Assembly (NCBI GenBank): GCA_049965775.1
Contig: JBMFVX010000170.1
Span: 1-5,275, forward strand
DNA length: 5,275 nucleotides
From: JABEVB01 sp049965775
GTDB taxonomy: Bacteria > Planctomycetota > Phycisphaerae > WQYP01
Direction: 5' to 3'
In this document: positions 1-5,275 of the stretch, piece after piece
Layout of the letters: every line of letters begins with the position of its first letter
How positions within the stretch are numbered: the first letter of the stretch is position 1
Made by a program: the position numbers and the translations under genes
The notes under the pieces: generated by a model
What the model was told of the DNA's origin: nothing
What the model saw: the letters and a program-made list of their open reading frames with translations, nothing else
The model's database searches: none

Positions 1-151
1 GACAAGTCGCCCCGCCGGCGATAGAGGCGAGCACTTTCCATCCCTTCCTTTTGGTTGCGGCGGAGCCGCGCTGGGAACTCTGTGGCAAAAACCGTCGCGC
101 AGCGCCCAAGGCTCTCCTGATCACCTGCTCTACTTTCACCTGTTGAGGCAT
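1..151 (-). CDS. Possible 5' end of a minus-strand gene leaving the window (unrecognised)
   Basis: From an ATG at 151 the minus strand stays open for 50 codons to the edge, beginning MPQQVKVEQVIRRALGAARR and ending in a Lys/Arg-rich stretch followed by a mildly hydrophobic one (GWKVLASIAGG). It would start 17 nt after the phosphatase stop, as in an operon, but only a weak GGGAT-like Shine-Dalgarno precedes it. A second candidate in another frame starts at ATG 41, with a much better purine-rich site (AAAGGAAGGG, 42-51) directly upstream, and reads MESARLYRRRGDL to the edge. Other frames are also open here, so openness alone proves little. I recognise no family. Either start, or neither, may be real; sequence to the left would decide. 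Confidence 0.25.
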   Translation of the reverse strand, partial: MPQQVKVEQVIRRALGAARRFLPQSSQRGSAATKRKGWKVLASIAGGATC

Positions 152-168
152 GGATGCCGAAATCCCGA

Positions 169-855
169 TTAGGCAGGGAGCCGATGATCGGGGCTCTCGG
201 CGGCTTTGCCGCCGTACCAGGGCCGAACATCCACGCAGCGCATGTTGGCCGCTTGTGCCGCCTGAAAGCCCAGCTCGGCATCTTCATAGACGATGCACGC
301 CTGCGGAGAAACACCCATGCGTTTAGCTGCAAGCAAAAAGGTATCGGGCGCCGGTTTGCCGTGCTCAACATCATCGGCGCACGCCACCACAGCAAACATA
401 TCGCCGAGGCCGGCGGCGGCAAGCTGGCGGCTGACCACGTTGCGATGCCCGCCGCTGGCGACCGATATTTTGAGCCCTGCCGCAGTTGCCGCCTTCGCCA
501 GGGCAATAACTGGCTCTATACGCTTAATTTCTGCAATGTGAGCCAGGTAATGCGCTTCCTTTTGGGCCGCGATGGCTTGAGGCTCGGCCGCAACGGCCTG
601 CTCGCGGCAGAGTATCTCGGCGATTTTGACCGTTGGCGCTCCGGCCAGCGAGTAAAAGCGAGCCTCCGGCAGGTTAAGGCCATGCGGCTCAAGGGCGGCC
701 ATCCAGGCGCGGTAGTGCACGGGCATGGTGTCTACAAGCGTGCCATCAAGATCAAATATAAGGCCGGCAACATCCGGCGGCAGAGGCGCTTGGGGCGATG
801 CCTGCCAGGGCGCCAACTGCGAGGGCGGCCGAGGGGCTGAAGACGATGCGAGCAT
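169..855 (-). CDS. yqaB: HAD-superfamily sugar-phosphate phosphatase, YqaB-like
   Basis: This 228-residue cytosolic enzyme probably dephosphorylates a small phosphosugar; E. coli YqaB acts on fructose-1-phosphate and 6-phosphogluconate. All four HAD motifs are visible: DLDGT at 35-39 (nucleophile Asp35, acid/base Asp37), Ser134 in VASGG, Lys167 in HGKPAPDTF, and the metal-binding Glu191-Asp192 in YEDAELG. A helical C1 cap lies between motifs I and II, as in beta-phosphoglucomutase relatives. The segments AGLIFDLDGTLVDT, GKPAPDTFLLAAKRMGV and the closing VDVR closely match YqaB as I remember it, which favours phosphatase over mutase. I chose ATG 855 over the GTG at 903 because the core begins near residue 30; the site before it (GGAATC) is weak. 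The Ala/Pro-rich residues 4-28 are an unusual extension, and a later start is possible. The gene is divergent from the glycosidase-like gene. Exact substrate is inferred. Confidence 0.88.
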   Translation of the reverse strand: MLASSSAPRPPSQLAPWQASPQAPLPPDVAGLIFDLDGTLVDTMPVHYRAWMAALEPHGLNLPEARFYSLAGAPTVKIAEILCREQAVAAEPQAIAAQKEAHYLAHIAEIKRIEPVIALAKAATAAGLKISVASGGHRNVVSRQLAAAGLGDMFAVVACADDVEHGKPAPDTFLLAAKRMGVSPQACIVYEDAELGFQAAQAANMRCVDVRPWYGGKAAESPDHRLPA

Positions 856-997
856 GAAAAAGATTCCGTAAATTGGGTTACATTGCAAGCTGCGGCAACA
901 CACCGCTGCCGTAAAGGCTTGATGTTACACGATATGGTTCGCCGGGCAACGCTGGCGGCAATTGCGCCTGACTTCAGACCGATACCTCTCTGAAGCG

Positions 998-1026
998 TTT
1001 CAAAAAGCTTCCCCCTCCACTATATT
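998..1026 (+). promoter_or_regulatory. Candidate sigma70-type promoter for the propeller glycosidase gene
   Basis: TATATT at 1021-1026 matches the -10 consensus at five of six positions. TTTCAA at 998-1003 lies 17 nt upstream and matches the -35 poorly (three of six). Transcription would begin near 1033, leaving a leader of about 31 nt before the ATG at 1064. The position fits, but the -35 is weak, so this is a candidate only. Confidence 0.35.
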
Positions 1027-1051
1027 CATATGGAGCATACCGTTTCGTATT

Positions 1052-1057
1052 GAGGAT
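1052..1057 (+). promoter_or_regulatory. Ribosome binding site that decides the start at 1064
   Basis: GAGGAT at 1052-1057 is followed by six bases and then ATG 1064. The same frame could be extended upstream to a TTG at 962, but that codon has no convincing Shine-Dalgarno and would lie before the candidate promoter. The site therefore supports the shorter, 417-residue protein. Confidence 0.7.
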
Positions 1058-1063
1058 CAAGCT

Positions 1064-2317
1064 ATGATGAAGCAACTTATAATCGCTTTACAAGCCGCCC
1101 GGCCGCGACTGGCGGAGATGCATGCCGACGGCGCAGCCGTGGCTGCCCATAGATCAACCAGATTATTCGTTGAGTTGCTCATGCTGCCGGTTGTGCTGCT
1201 TACAGTCGCCTGTGCCAAATGCCCTGCGCTTTTTGCATCGTCATCTGTAGGGATGCAAGCCACAACCGGCGGCAGCCAAATCGTGCTGGCTGCTCACCCC
1301 ACACCACCGTATGCGGATGGGCGGCCCACCGCAAAATATCGCCTTTACGCGAAAGACGCCGGAATTGTTTATCGCTACGGCTCAGGGCCGGGCCGCTGTG
1401 ACTATTTGGGAGCGCGCGATGTGTGGCTCTGGCGGTACAAAAAGACGTACTACATGAATTACGATGGCGCAGGGCCTAAGGGGTGGCTGGCTTGCCTGGC
1501 CACCAGCAAAGACCTGCTTCATTGGGCGCCGCACGGCCCCGTGCTTTCTTTTGGGCCGCCCGGTTCAGGTGATTCGGCCTCCGCCTCTTATGGCACCACA
1601 TACCGTAAGGGGAAAAAATGGTATATGTATTATCTGGGTACGCCTCATGTTACACCCGCTCCCGATTTCATACCCGCTTTTCCATATCAGACTTTTACCG
1701 CATGGAGCCGGTCTCCTGAAGGTCCGTGGATCAAACTCAAAAACGTCATTCCTTTTAAGCCGACACCGCATACCTATTATTCGGCTACGGCGAGTCCGGG
1801 GCAGATCATTCGCTATCATGGCCAATACCTGATGTTTTTCAGTGCTTCGACCGCAAATCCAATCTATCGCACCATCGGTATAGCCCGCACCCAAAACCTT
1901 GCCGGGGCCTGGACGATTGATCCAAAACCCATTCTGCCTCCTCGCGAACAGATCGAAAACACCTCGCTTTACTTCGAGCCAACAAGTAAAACCTGGTTTT
2001 TATTTACCGACCACATCAGCCTGCGGCAAGGGTTAGAATACACCGGCGCTATTTGGGTGTATTGGAGCCACAAGCTTACCCAATGGAATCCCGCGCATAA
2101 GGCCATCGTCCTCGATCACCACAATTGCAAGTGGTCACCCTATATTATCGGGTTGCCTTCGGTACTGAAGGTGGGCAATCGGCTTGCGGTAATTTATGAC
2201 GGCAATACGCAGCGAAGTCTCCCCGGCGGGTTTGCCAGCAATATGAAACGCGATATTGGACTGGCCTGGCTGAAATTACCGCTGAGACTGCCCGATGCGG
2301 CAAAGCCCATAAAGTAA
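1064..2317 (+). CDS. Exported five-bladed beta-propeller glycosidase-like protein (GH43/GH32-type fold)
   Basis: This 417-residue protein carries an N-terminal hydrophobic segment (34-50, LFVELLMLPVVLLTVAC) after an Arg-containing stretch. Cys50 and the ACA sequence allow either a poor lipobox or signal peptidase I cleavage, so export is likely. The rest shows five repeats of a beta-strand pattern: 118-156 (RDVWLWRYKKTYYMNYDG, then ATSKDLLHW), 176-224 (KKWYMYY, then SPEGPW), 244-286 (GQYLMFF, then GIARTQNLAGAW), 299-342 (TWFLFTD, then SHKLTQW) and 364-406 (NRLAVIYDG, then IGLAWLKL). This is the arabinanase/levansucrase/invertase fold, whose members hydrolyse or transfer sugars on plant or microbial polysaccharides. 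Asp119 in blade 1 and Glu298 at the start of blade 4 (IENTSLYF) sit where GH43 enzymes place the base and acid, but blade 3 has Ser244-Pro245 where the third acidic residue is expected. The fold is well supported; the substrate and even activity are unknown. Confidence 0.8.
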   Translation: MMKQLIIALQAARPRLAEMHADGAAVAAHRSTRLFVELLMLPVVLLTVACAKCPALFASSSVGMQATTGGSQIVLAAHPTPPYADGRPTAKYRLYAKDAGIVYRYGSGPGRCDYLGARDVWLWRYKKTYYMNYDGAGPKGWLACLATSKDLLHWAPHGPVLSFGPPGSGDSASASYGTTYRKGKKWYMYYLGTPHVTPAPDFIPAFPYQTFTAWSRSPEGPWIKLKNVIPFKPTPHTYYSATASPGQIIRYHGQYLMFFSASTANPIYRTIGIARTQNLAGAWTIDPKPILPPREQIENTSLYFEPTSKTWFLFTDHISLRQGLEYTGAIWVYWSHKLTQWNPAHKAIVLDHHNCKWSPYIIGLPSVLKVGNRLAVIYDGNTQRSLPGGFASNMKRDIGLAWLKLPLRLPDAAKPIK

Positions 2318-2392
2318 CGGCCTATCAATTTGTCCCCTAAAAGGGCATTTGGCGGGCGGGCGGCAGGCACAGCGGGCACTTTTGCCGGGCTT

Positions 2393-2419
2393 TTGAAAAC
2401 CGGACGATTGACTTACAAT
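2393..2419 (+). promoter_or_regulatory. Candidate promoter for the small lipoprotein gene
   Basis: TTGAAA (2393-2398) and TACAAT (2414-2419) each match the sigma70 hexamers at five of six positions, but the spacer is only 15 nt. TTGACT at 2408-2413 is a second good -35 lookalike but has no -10 at a proper distance. Transcription from here would give a leader of about 90 nt, which contains a GC-rich hairpin: GCCCGC 2439-2444 pairs with GCGGGC 2454-2459. No terminator separates this region clearly from the glycosidase gene, so read-through is also possible. Confidence 0.35.
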
Positions 2420-2515
2420 AGTTCCGATGGTGGTTTATGCCCGCGGCTTTACGGCGGGCTGTTATGTGCGAGGCGCTGGGTGGCCAGCGCAATTGGCACC
2501 CGGAGTTATGCGACT

Positions 2516-2746
2516 ATGTTCGCCCTGAGACAAAGCATCTGCAAACCTCTGGCCGCTGGCGTTGCCGCGGTTTTGTTGCTGGCGCTGGCCGGCTGCCAGC
2601 GTGAGCTTTTCAAGGACAACTCGGCGGATATGCAGCAGCGGGCCATTTACTGGCCTGATGCACATCCCATTCAACGTACCGACAGCAATGGCGGCAGCAC
2701 CATGGTGCCCATGCCCTTCGGCTCGGACGCCCGCAACGGTTATTAG
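2516..2746 (+). CDS. Small putative lipoprotein of unknown function
   Basis: The 76-residue product begins MFALRQSICKPLAAGVAAVL and has a classic lipoprotein signal: positive charges (Arg5, Lys11), a hydrophobic core (12-23) and a LAGC lipobox at 24-27. Cys27 would be lipidated and the signal removed by LspA. Only about 50 residues remain, polar and rich in Asn, Asp, Pro and Gly, with no recognisable domain; the tail reads MPFGSDARNGY. I chose ATG 2516 because it places the lipobox correctly and GGAG lies at 2502-2505, a slightly long 10 nt upstream. The same frame is open further upstream, but a longer N-terminus would bury the signal. The gene ends 216 bp before rpsA and has its own promoter candidate. 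I do not recognise the family. Small Cys-anchored peptides like this often have structural or assembly roles in the envelope, but nothing here shows one. Confidence 0.7.
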   Translation: MFALRQSICKPLAAGVAAVLLLALAGCQRELFKDNSADMQQRAIYWPDAHPIQRTDSNGGSTMVPMPFGSDARNGY

Positions 2747-2761
2747 CGCAATGTTAGTTAA

Positions 2762-2790
2762 TTGCAAATAATCAGCATGTGCCGTATAAT
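2762..2790 (+). promoter_or_regulatory. Probable sigma70-type promoter of rpsA
   Basis: TTGCAA (2762-2767, four of six matches) and a perfect TATAAT (2785-2790) are separated by the ideal 17 nt. The start point would fall near 2797. It lies just after the lipoprotein stop and is the best promoter in the window, which suits a highly expressed ribosomal protein gene. Confidence 0.72.
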
Positions 2791-2796
2791 TTTCGG

Positions 2797-2962
2797 ATTA
2801 TCCATTGCGCGGGCGCTTGCGCCTGCGCTCCACGGATAAAGCCCGGCAAGCTTCCGGCCCGGGATTCGCAGCCACCGGCACTGTGTCGGCAGCGCGGCAT
2901 AAGTCTGGAGCGATTTTTTTGACCGGCCCCCGCACGGGGACGCGTCGGGAAAGGTTTACTCC
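2797..2962 (+). promoter_or_regulatory. Long structured 5' leader of rpsA
   Basis: From the inferred start near 2797 to the ATG is about 166 nt. The transcript would open with a strong hairpin: TTATCC (2798-2803) pairs with GGATAA (2834-2839), and inside it a nine-pair stem (2807-2815 with 2820-2828, one G-U pair) carries the loop CTTG. A smaller GC stem follows (CCCGG 2842-2846 with CCGGG 2859-2863), then a run of seven T at 2914-2920, a CCCC/GGGG hairpin (2928-2931 with 2936-2939), and the ribosome binding site GGGAAAGG (2947-2954), eight bases before ATG. In E. coli, S1 represses its own mRNA through a structured leader. A similar autogenous control is plausible here but is inference; the T run is not preceded by a stem strong enough to call an attenuator. 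Confidence 0.5.
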
Positions 2963-4681
2963 ATGGTTAATTTTGCACTTCTTAAAGAGTTGGGCCTTGA
3001 TGAGCAAGGCGCCGAGAAAGAGCTTCAATCAAAACTTGAAGGCGACAGCGTTACCGAAATGCTGGACATCGCCGGCAAGAACTTCACCAATGGTGCCATG
3101 TTGCCGGGCAAAATTGTCAACATCCGCGGCGACGATGTTATTGTTGAAATAGGCCTCAAGAGCGAAGGCGTGCTGTCGCTTTCACGCGAATTTGATGAAC
3201 CGGGCGATGTTGAAGTAGGCGATGAAATCATCGTGCTGCTCGAGCAGGTGGAGTCCGAAAACGGCCTGGTGCAGATTTCCAAACGCAAAGCCGACCGCAT
3301 CCGCGGATGGGAAACCATTGTCAACACCAAAAAAGAGGGCGATCCGGTTTCAGGCAAAGTCACGCGGAAAATCAAAGGCGGTCTGCTGGTGGATATCGGC
3401 GTACCGGTGTTTCTGCCGGCGTCGCAGGTGGACATTCGCCGTCCTGCCGATATCGGCGAGTTTCAGGGCCGCGTAATTGAAGCCGAGATTCTTAAAATAG
3501 ACCTTGAGCGCCGCAACATTGTGATCAGCCGGCGTAAACTGCTGGAAAAACAGCGTACCAAAGCCAAGCAGCGGCTGTTTGACGAAATTGAACCGGGGCA
3601 GACGCTCAAGGGCACCGTCAAAAACATCGCCGATTTCGGCGCTTTTGTGGACCTCGGCGGGGTGGATGGCCTGCTGCACATCACCGACATGAGCTGGGGC
3701 CGCATTAATCATCCCAGCGATATGGTCAAGCTCGATCAGGAAATTGAAGTGGTGGTGCTCAATATTGATCGTGACCGCGAAAAAATCGCCCTGGGCCTCA
3801 AGCAGAAGCAGGCTTCGCCCTGGGAACATGTCGAAGAGAAGTATATTGTCGGCTCGCGGCTTAAAGGCCAGGTGACCAATATCATGAACTACGGCGCTTT
3901 TGTGAAGCTCGAGGAAGGTGTCGAAGGTCTTGTGCATATTTCCGAAATGAGCTGGACCAAGCGCATCAATCACCCCAGCGAGATGCTCTCGGTTGGCGAA
4001 GAAATTGATGTGGTGGTGCTTGAAGTCAATAAGAACAAGCAGGAAATAAGCCTGGGCATCAAGCAAACCGAAGCCAACCCCTGGACGGTTCTGGCCGAAA
4101 AATATCCGCAGGGTACGGTGGTTACCGGCAAGGTTCGCAATCTCACCAATTACGGCGCATTTGTCGAAATTGAAGAAGGCATTGACGGCCTGCTGCACGT
4201 GAGCGATTTGTCGTGGACCAAAAAGATCGCCCACCCCAACGAAATGCTCAAGAAGGGCGATTCAATTCAATGCGTGGTGCTGAGCGTAGATCAGGACAAA
4301 AACCGCGTGGCCCTGGGCCTCAAGCAGCTTACCGAAGACCCCTGGATGCATGCCATTCCAACCAATTACCATCCCGGCATGATCGTCAAGGGCAAGGTCA
4401 CCAAAATCACTAACTTTGGCGTTTTTGTTGAGCTTGAACCCGGCCTTGAAGGTCTGCTGCACATCAGCGAAATCTCCGACCAGAAGGTCGAGAACCCGCA
4501 GGATGTCGTCAAGCTCGGCGATGAACTTGAAGTTAAGATTTTGCGGGTGGATGAGTCTGACCGCAAAATCGGCCTCTCGCTCAAGCGAGCCCAGTGGGGC
4601 GGCGGCGAAGAGAACCAGTCCAGCGAATCGCCGGCTGATGGCAAAGCCGCCAAGAAGTACAAGGGCGGTCTGGACGGCTAA
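2963..4681 (+). CDS. rpsA: 30S ribosomal protein S1
   Basis: S1 (572 residues) binds mRNA on the small ribosomal subunit and helps initiation on messages with structured or weak ribosome binding sites. Six S1/OB-fold domains can be counted: about 46-108, 126-192, 211-281, 296-368, 383-455 and 470-541. The last four carry the full signature, such as DFGAFVDLGGVDGLLHITDMSW and its repeats NYGAFV, NYGAFV and NFGVFV. The first two are more divergent, as usual, since they anchor S1 to the ribosome rather than bind RNA. A short acidic N-terminal region and a polar Gly/Ser/Lys-rich tail (542-572) flank them. Length fits a six-domain S1 such as that of Proteobacteria (about 557). The start has a good Shine-Dalgarno (2947-2954). 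The gene stands alone between its own promoter and terminator, without the cmk neighbour common elsewhere. Identification is essentially certain. Confidence 0.98.
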   Translation: MVNFALLKELGLDEQGAEKELQSKLEGDSVTEMLDIAGKNFTNGAMLPGKIVNIRGDDVIVEIGLKSEGVLSLSREFDEPGDVEVGDEIIVLLEQVESENGLVQISKRKADRIRGWETIVNTKKEGDPVSGKVTRKIKGGLLVDIGVPVFLPASQVDIRRPADIGEFQGRVIEAEILKIDLERRNIVISRRKLLEKQRTKAKQRLFDEIEPGQTLKGTVKNIADFGAFVDLGGVDGLLHITDMSWGRINHPSDMVKLDQEIEVVVLNIDRDREKIALGLKQKQASPWEHVEEKYIVGSRLKGQVTNIMNYGAFVKLEEGVEGLVHISEMSWTKRINHPSEMLSVGEEIDVVVLEVNKNKQEISLGIKQTEANPWTVLAEKYPQGTVVTGKVRNLTNYGAFVEIEEGIDGLLHVSDLSWTKKIAHPNEMLKKGDSIQCVVLSVDQDKNRVALGLKQLTEDPWMHAIPTNYHPGMIVKGKVTKITNFGVFVELEPGLEGLLHISEISDQKVENPQDVVKLGDELEVKILRVDESDRKIGLSLKRAQWGGGEENQSSESPADGKAAKKYKGGLDG

Positions 4682-4710
4682 GGGGCCAACAGTTCAGTTA
4701 TTCTCAAACG

Positions 4711-4741
4711 AGGCACGGAGTTTTCTCCGTGCCTTTTTTTT
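4711..4741 (+). terminator. Intrinsic terminator of rpsA
   Basis: AGGCACGGAG (4711-4720) and CTCCGTGCCT (4725-4734) form a perfect ten-pair stem with a TTTT loop, followed directly by T residues to 4741. It begins 30 nt after the rpsA stop. The minus-strand side lacks a comparable T run, so it should act mainly on rpsA and not on transcripts arriving from the antitoxin side. Confidence 0.95.
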
Positions 4742-5059
4742 GCGCACCAAAAAACTCCTCATTGTGGATGCGTCGGCCAGCATGCCGAAGGATGTGACCT
4801 TAGAGGTCATCATCAACGGTGAATACAAAAGACGTATAGGACTGCTTTGCCAAGAAGCAGCGAAGCATACACATCAGACTGGTAACCCATTCATGCGGAC
4901 GATGCAAATACTCGGACACCTGCAAGACGATTGAGATCGCACAATTCAAACGGCCCTGAACAAAAACTGTTCATTGCAGTTGACGGCATAGCGTATCGCG
5001 ATCCGTCCCATTGCCGAAAATGGCAGGTGGCCTTTCTATTCGTTGTCGAACCGGTTGTC
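4742..5059. other. Gene-poor stretch between the rpsA terminator and the antitoxin remnant
   Basis: About 320 bases with no convincing gene. All six frames are broken or lack family resemblance. The best plus-strand candidate is the 50-codon frame 4782-4934, listed separately. A second plus-strand frame (about 4885-5067) contains LFIAVDGIAYRDPSHCRKWQ but has no ATG or ribosome binding site. If the neighbouring antitoxin once had a partner gene, its body should lie here on the minus strand; I looked for the acidic residues and strand pattern of a PIN-domain toxin in all three minus frames and did not find them. No tRNA, repeat array or transposon end is visible. The stretch may be decayed coding DNA. 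Confidence 0.5.
4782..4934 (+). CDS. Doubtful small ORF (50 aa), hypothetical
   Basis: ATG 4782 opens a 50-codon frame beginning MPKDVTLEVIINGEYKRRIG and ending ILGHLQDD. Its composition is protein-like, with balanced charged and hydrophobic residues. However, no real Shine-Dalgarno precedes it, it starts 40 bp after the rpsA terminator with no visible promoter, and it uses codons such as ATA, AGA and TTA that rpsA largely avoids. I recognise no family. It could be a small gene, a fragment of a decayed one, or chance. Confidence 0.2.
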   Translation: MPKDVTLEVIINGEYKRRIGLLCQEAAKHTHQTGNPFMRTMQILGHLQDD

Positions 5060-5080
5060 TTAAGATAAGACGAAATCCAT
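5060..5080 (-). pseudogene. Possible vestigial toxin start (MDFVLS then stop), coupled to the antitoxin
   Basis: The antitoxin stop overlaps an ATG by one base (TAATG, 5082-5078), the arrangement expected for a translationally coupled toxin gene. The frame reads MDFVLS and then hits TAA at 5062-5060. VapC-type PIN toxins often begin with Met, a few hydrophobic residues and Asp, as in MDFVLDAS, so the first five residues fit and the catalytic Asp position is where reading fails. Nothing toxin-like follows in any minus frame. Six residues are very little evidence, so this may be coincidence. Confidence 0.25.
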
Positions 5081-5275
5081 TAAAACCCGTTGCTCTGCCG
5101 TTGTGCGCGGACCGTATGGCTGAGACTTTTTCCCCGAAGCTTGATAGCCGCGCGAAATGTGGAAAGGTCCGGAAGCCTCCTTTGCCCTGATAGCACTGGC
5201 GGCGCCAACTGCGCAACAGGCTTGCCTCGGCGCGTAATCGCAATGCTCCGTCCACGCTGTGCAGCATTAATAATT
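5080..5275 (-). CDS. Phd/YefM-family type II antitoxin, C-terminal part (5' end outside window)
   Basis: The frame enters from the right edge and encodes the last 64 residues before TAA (5082-5080). Its first part, INAAQRGRSIAITRRGKPVA, is the characteristic core of Phd/YefM antitoxins: a helix ending in a Gly, a strand (SIAIT), the turn RRGKPVA and a following strand (QLAP). Then comes a linker and a C-terminal segment (LPDLSTFRAAIKLRGKSLSH) like those that wrap around and neutralise the cognate toxin. In this family the N-terminal half forms a DNA-binding dimer that represses the operon; some 15-25 residues of it should lie beyond 5275. No start is in the window, and a different, longer minus frame (4971-5267) overlaps it but resembles nothing. 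The usual toxin gene should follow downstream and seems absent. Assignment rests on motif recognition of the core. Confidence 0.75.
   Translation of the reverse strand, partial: IINAAQRGRSIAITRRGKPVAQLAPPVLSGQRRLPDLSTFRAAIKLRGKSLSHTVRAQRQSNGF

Noticed and set aside
154..840. 228-codon plus-strand ORF opposite the phosphatase gene
   Set aside because: It is the antisense of a gene with all four HAD motifs; its translation is Arg/Gly/His-rich with no family resemblance.
962..1063. 34-residue N-terminal extension of the propeller protein from TTG 962
   Set aside because: No Shine-Dalgarno before the TTG, a good one before ATG 1064, and it would lie upstream of the candidate promoter.
2914..2920. 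T7 tract in the rpsA leader as an attenuator terminator
   Set aside because: No strong stem lies immediately before it, so only a U-rich single-stranded segment is supported.
3350..4234. 294-codon minus-strand ORF inside rpsA
   Set aside because: It mirrors the repeated S1 domains, which explains its own internal repetition; it is an antisense shadow of a certain gene.
4740..4781. Plus-strand KKLLIVDASAS, similar to the first strand of a PIN domain
   Set aside because: It has no start signal, overlaps the terminator T run, and the continuation lacks the remaining PIN pattern and conserved acids.
5041..5060. GGTTCGA on the minus strand, like a tRNA T-loop
   Set aside because: The flanking bases do not form a five-pair stem and no acceptor, D or anticodon arms can be placed.
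4971..5267. 98-codon minus-strand ORF, whose RSAHNGRATGFNGFRLIL faintly resembles the C-terminus of formylglycine-generating-enzyme-like proteins
   Set aside because: No ribosome binding site, no other part of that domain, unusual codons, and it overlaps the frame with a far better Phd/YefM match.
1..5275. CRISPR arrays, insertion sequences, rRNA or tRNA genes, and long direct repeats
   Set aside because: None were seen on either strand; the only repetition is between the S1 domains within rpsA.

Overview
The window (about 57% G+C by eye) looks like a chromosomal segment from a free-living, Gram-negative-type bacterium. The style of the S1 protein, the solitary rpsA without cmk beside it, the secreted propeller glycosidase and the small lipoprotein would suit the PVC superphylum, perhaps a Phycisphaerae-like planctomycete. 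That placement is inference from general resemblance, not from a marker comparison.

Layout. The left edge (1-168) has open reading on the minus strand running off the window, possibly the 5' end of a gene, but it is weakly supported. At 169-855 (minus) lies a HAD-superfamily sugar-phosphate phosphatase closely resembling E. coli YqaB. Across a 208-bp divergent intergenic region, 1064-2317 (plus) encodes an exported protein in which all five blades of an arabinanase/levansucrase-type beta-propeller can be read. Next comes a short lipoprotein (2516-2746, plus). Then a well-formed sigma70-type promoter (2762-2790), a structured leader of about 166 nt, and rpsA for 30S ribosomal protein S1 with six S1 domains (2963-4681), closed by a textbook intrinsic terminator (4711-4741).

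Right end. From 4742 to about 5060 there is no convincing gene. At 5080-5275 on the minus strand, entering from beyond the edge, is the C-terminal 64 residues of a Phd/YefM-family type II antitoxin. Its stop codon overlaps an ATG (TAATG) where a toxin should begin, but that frame closes after six residues (MDFVLS), and no PIN-domain continuation is visible. The toxin therefore appears lost or decayed, leaving an orphan antitoxin convergent with rpsA.

How the parts relate. The phosphatase and the glycosidase are divergently arranged and could both serve carbohydrate use, but no shared operator is visible. The lipoprotein and rpsA each have their own promoter candidates. The most notable points are the hidden antitoxin with its missing partner, the hairpin at the very start of the rpsA leader, and the atypical active-site positions of the propeller protein. 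I found no clearly new multi-gene system.
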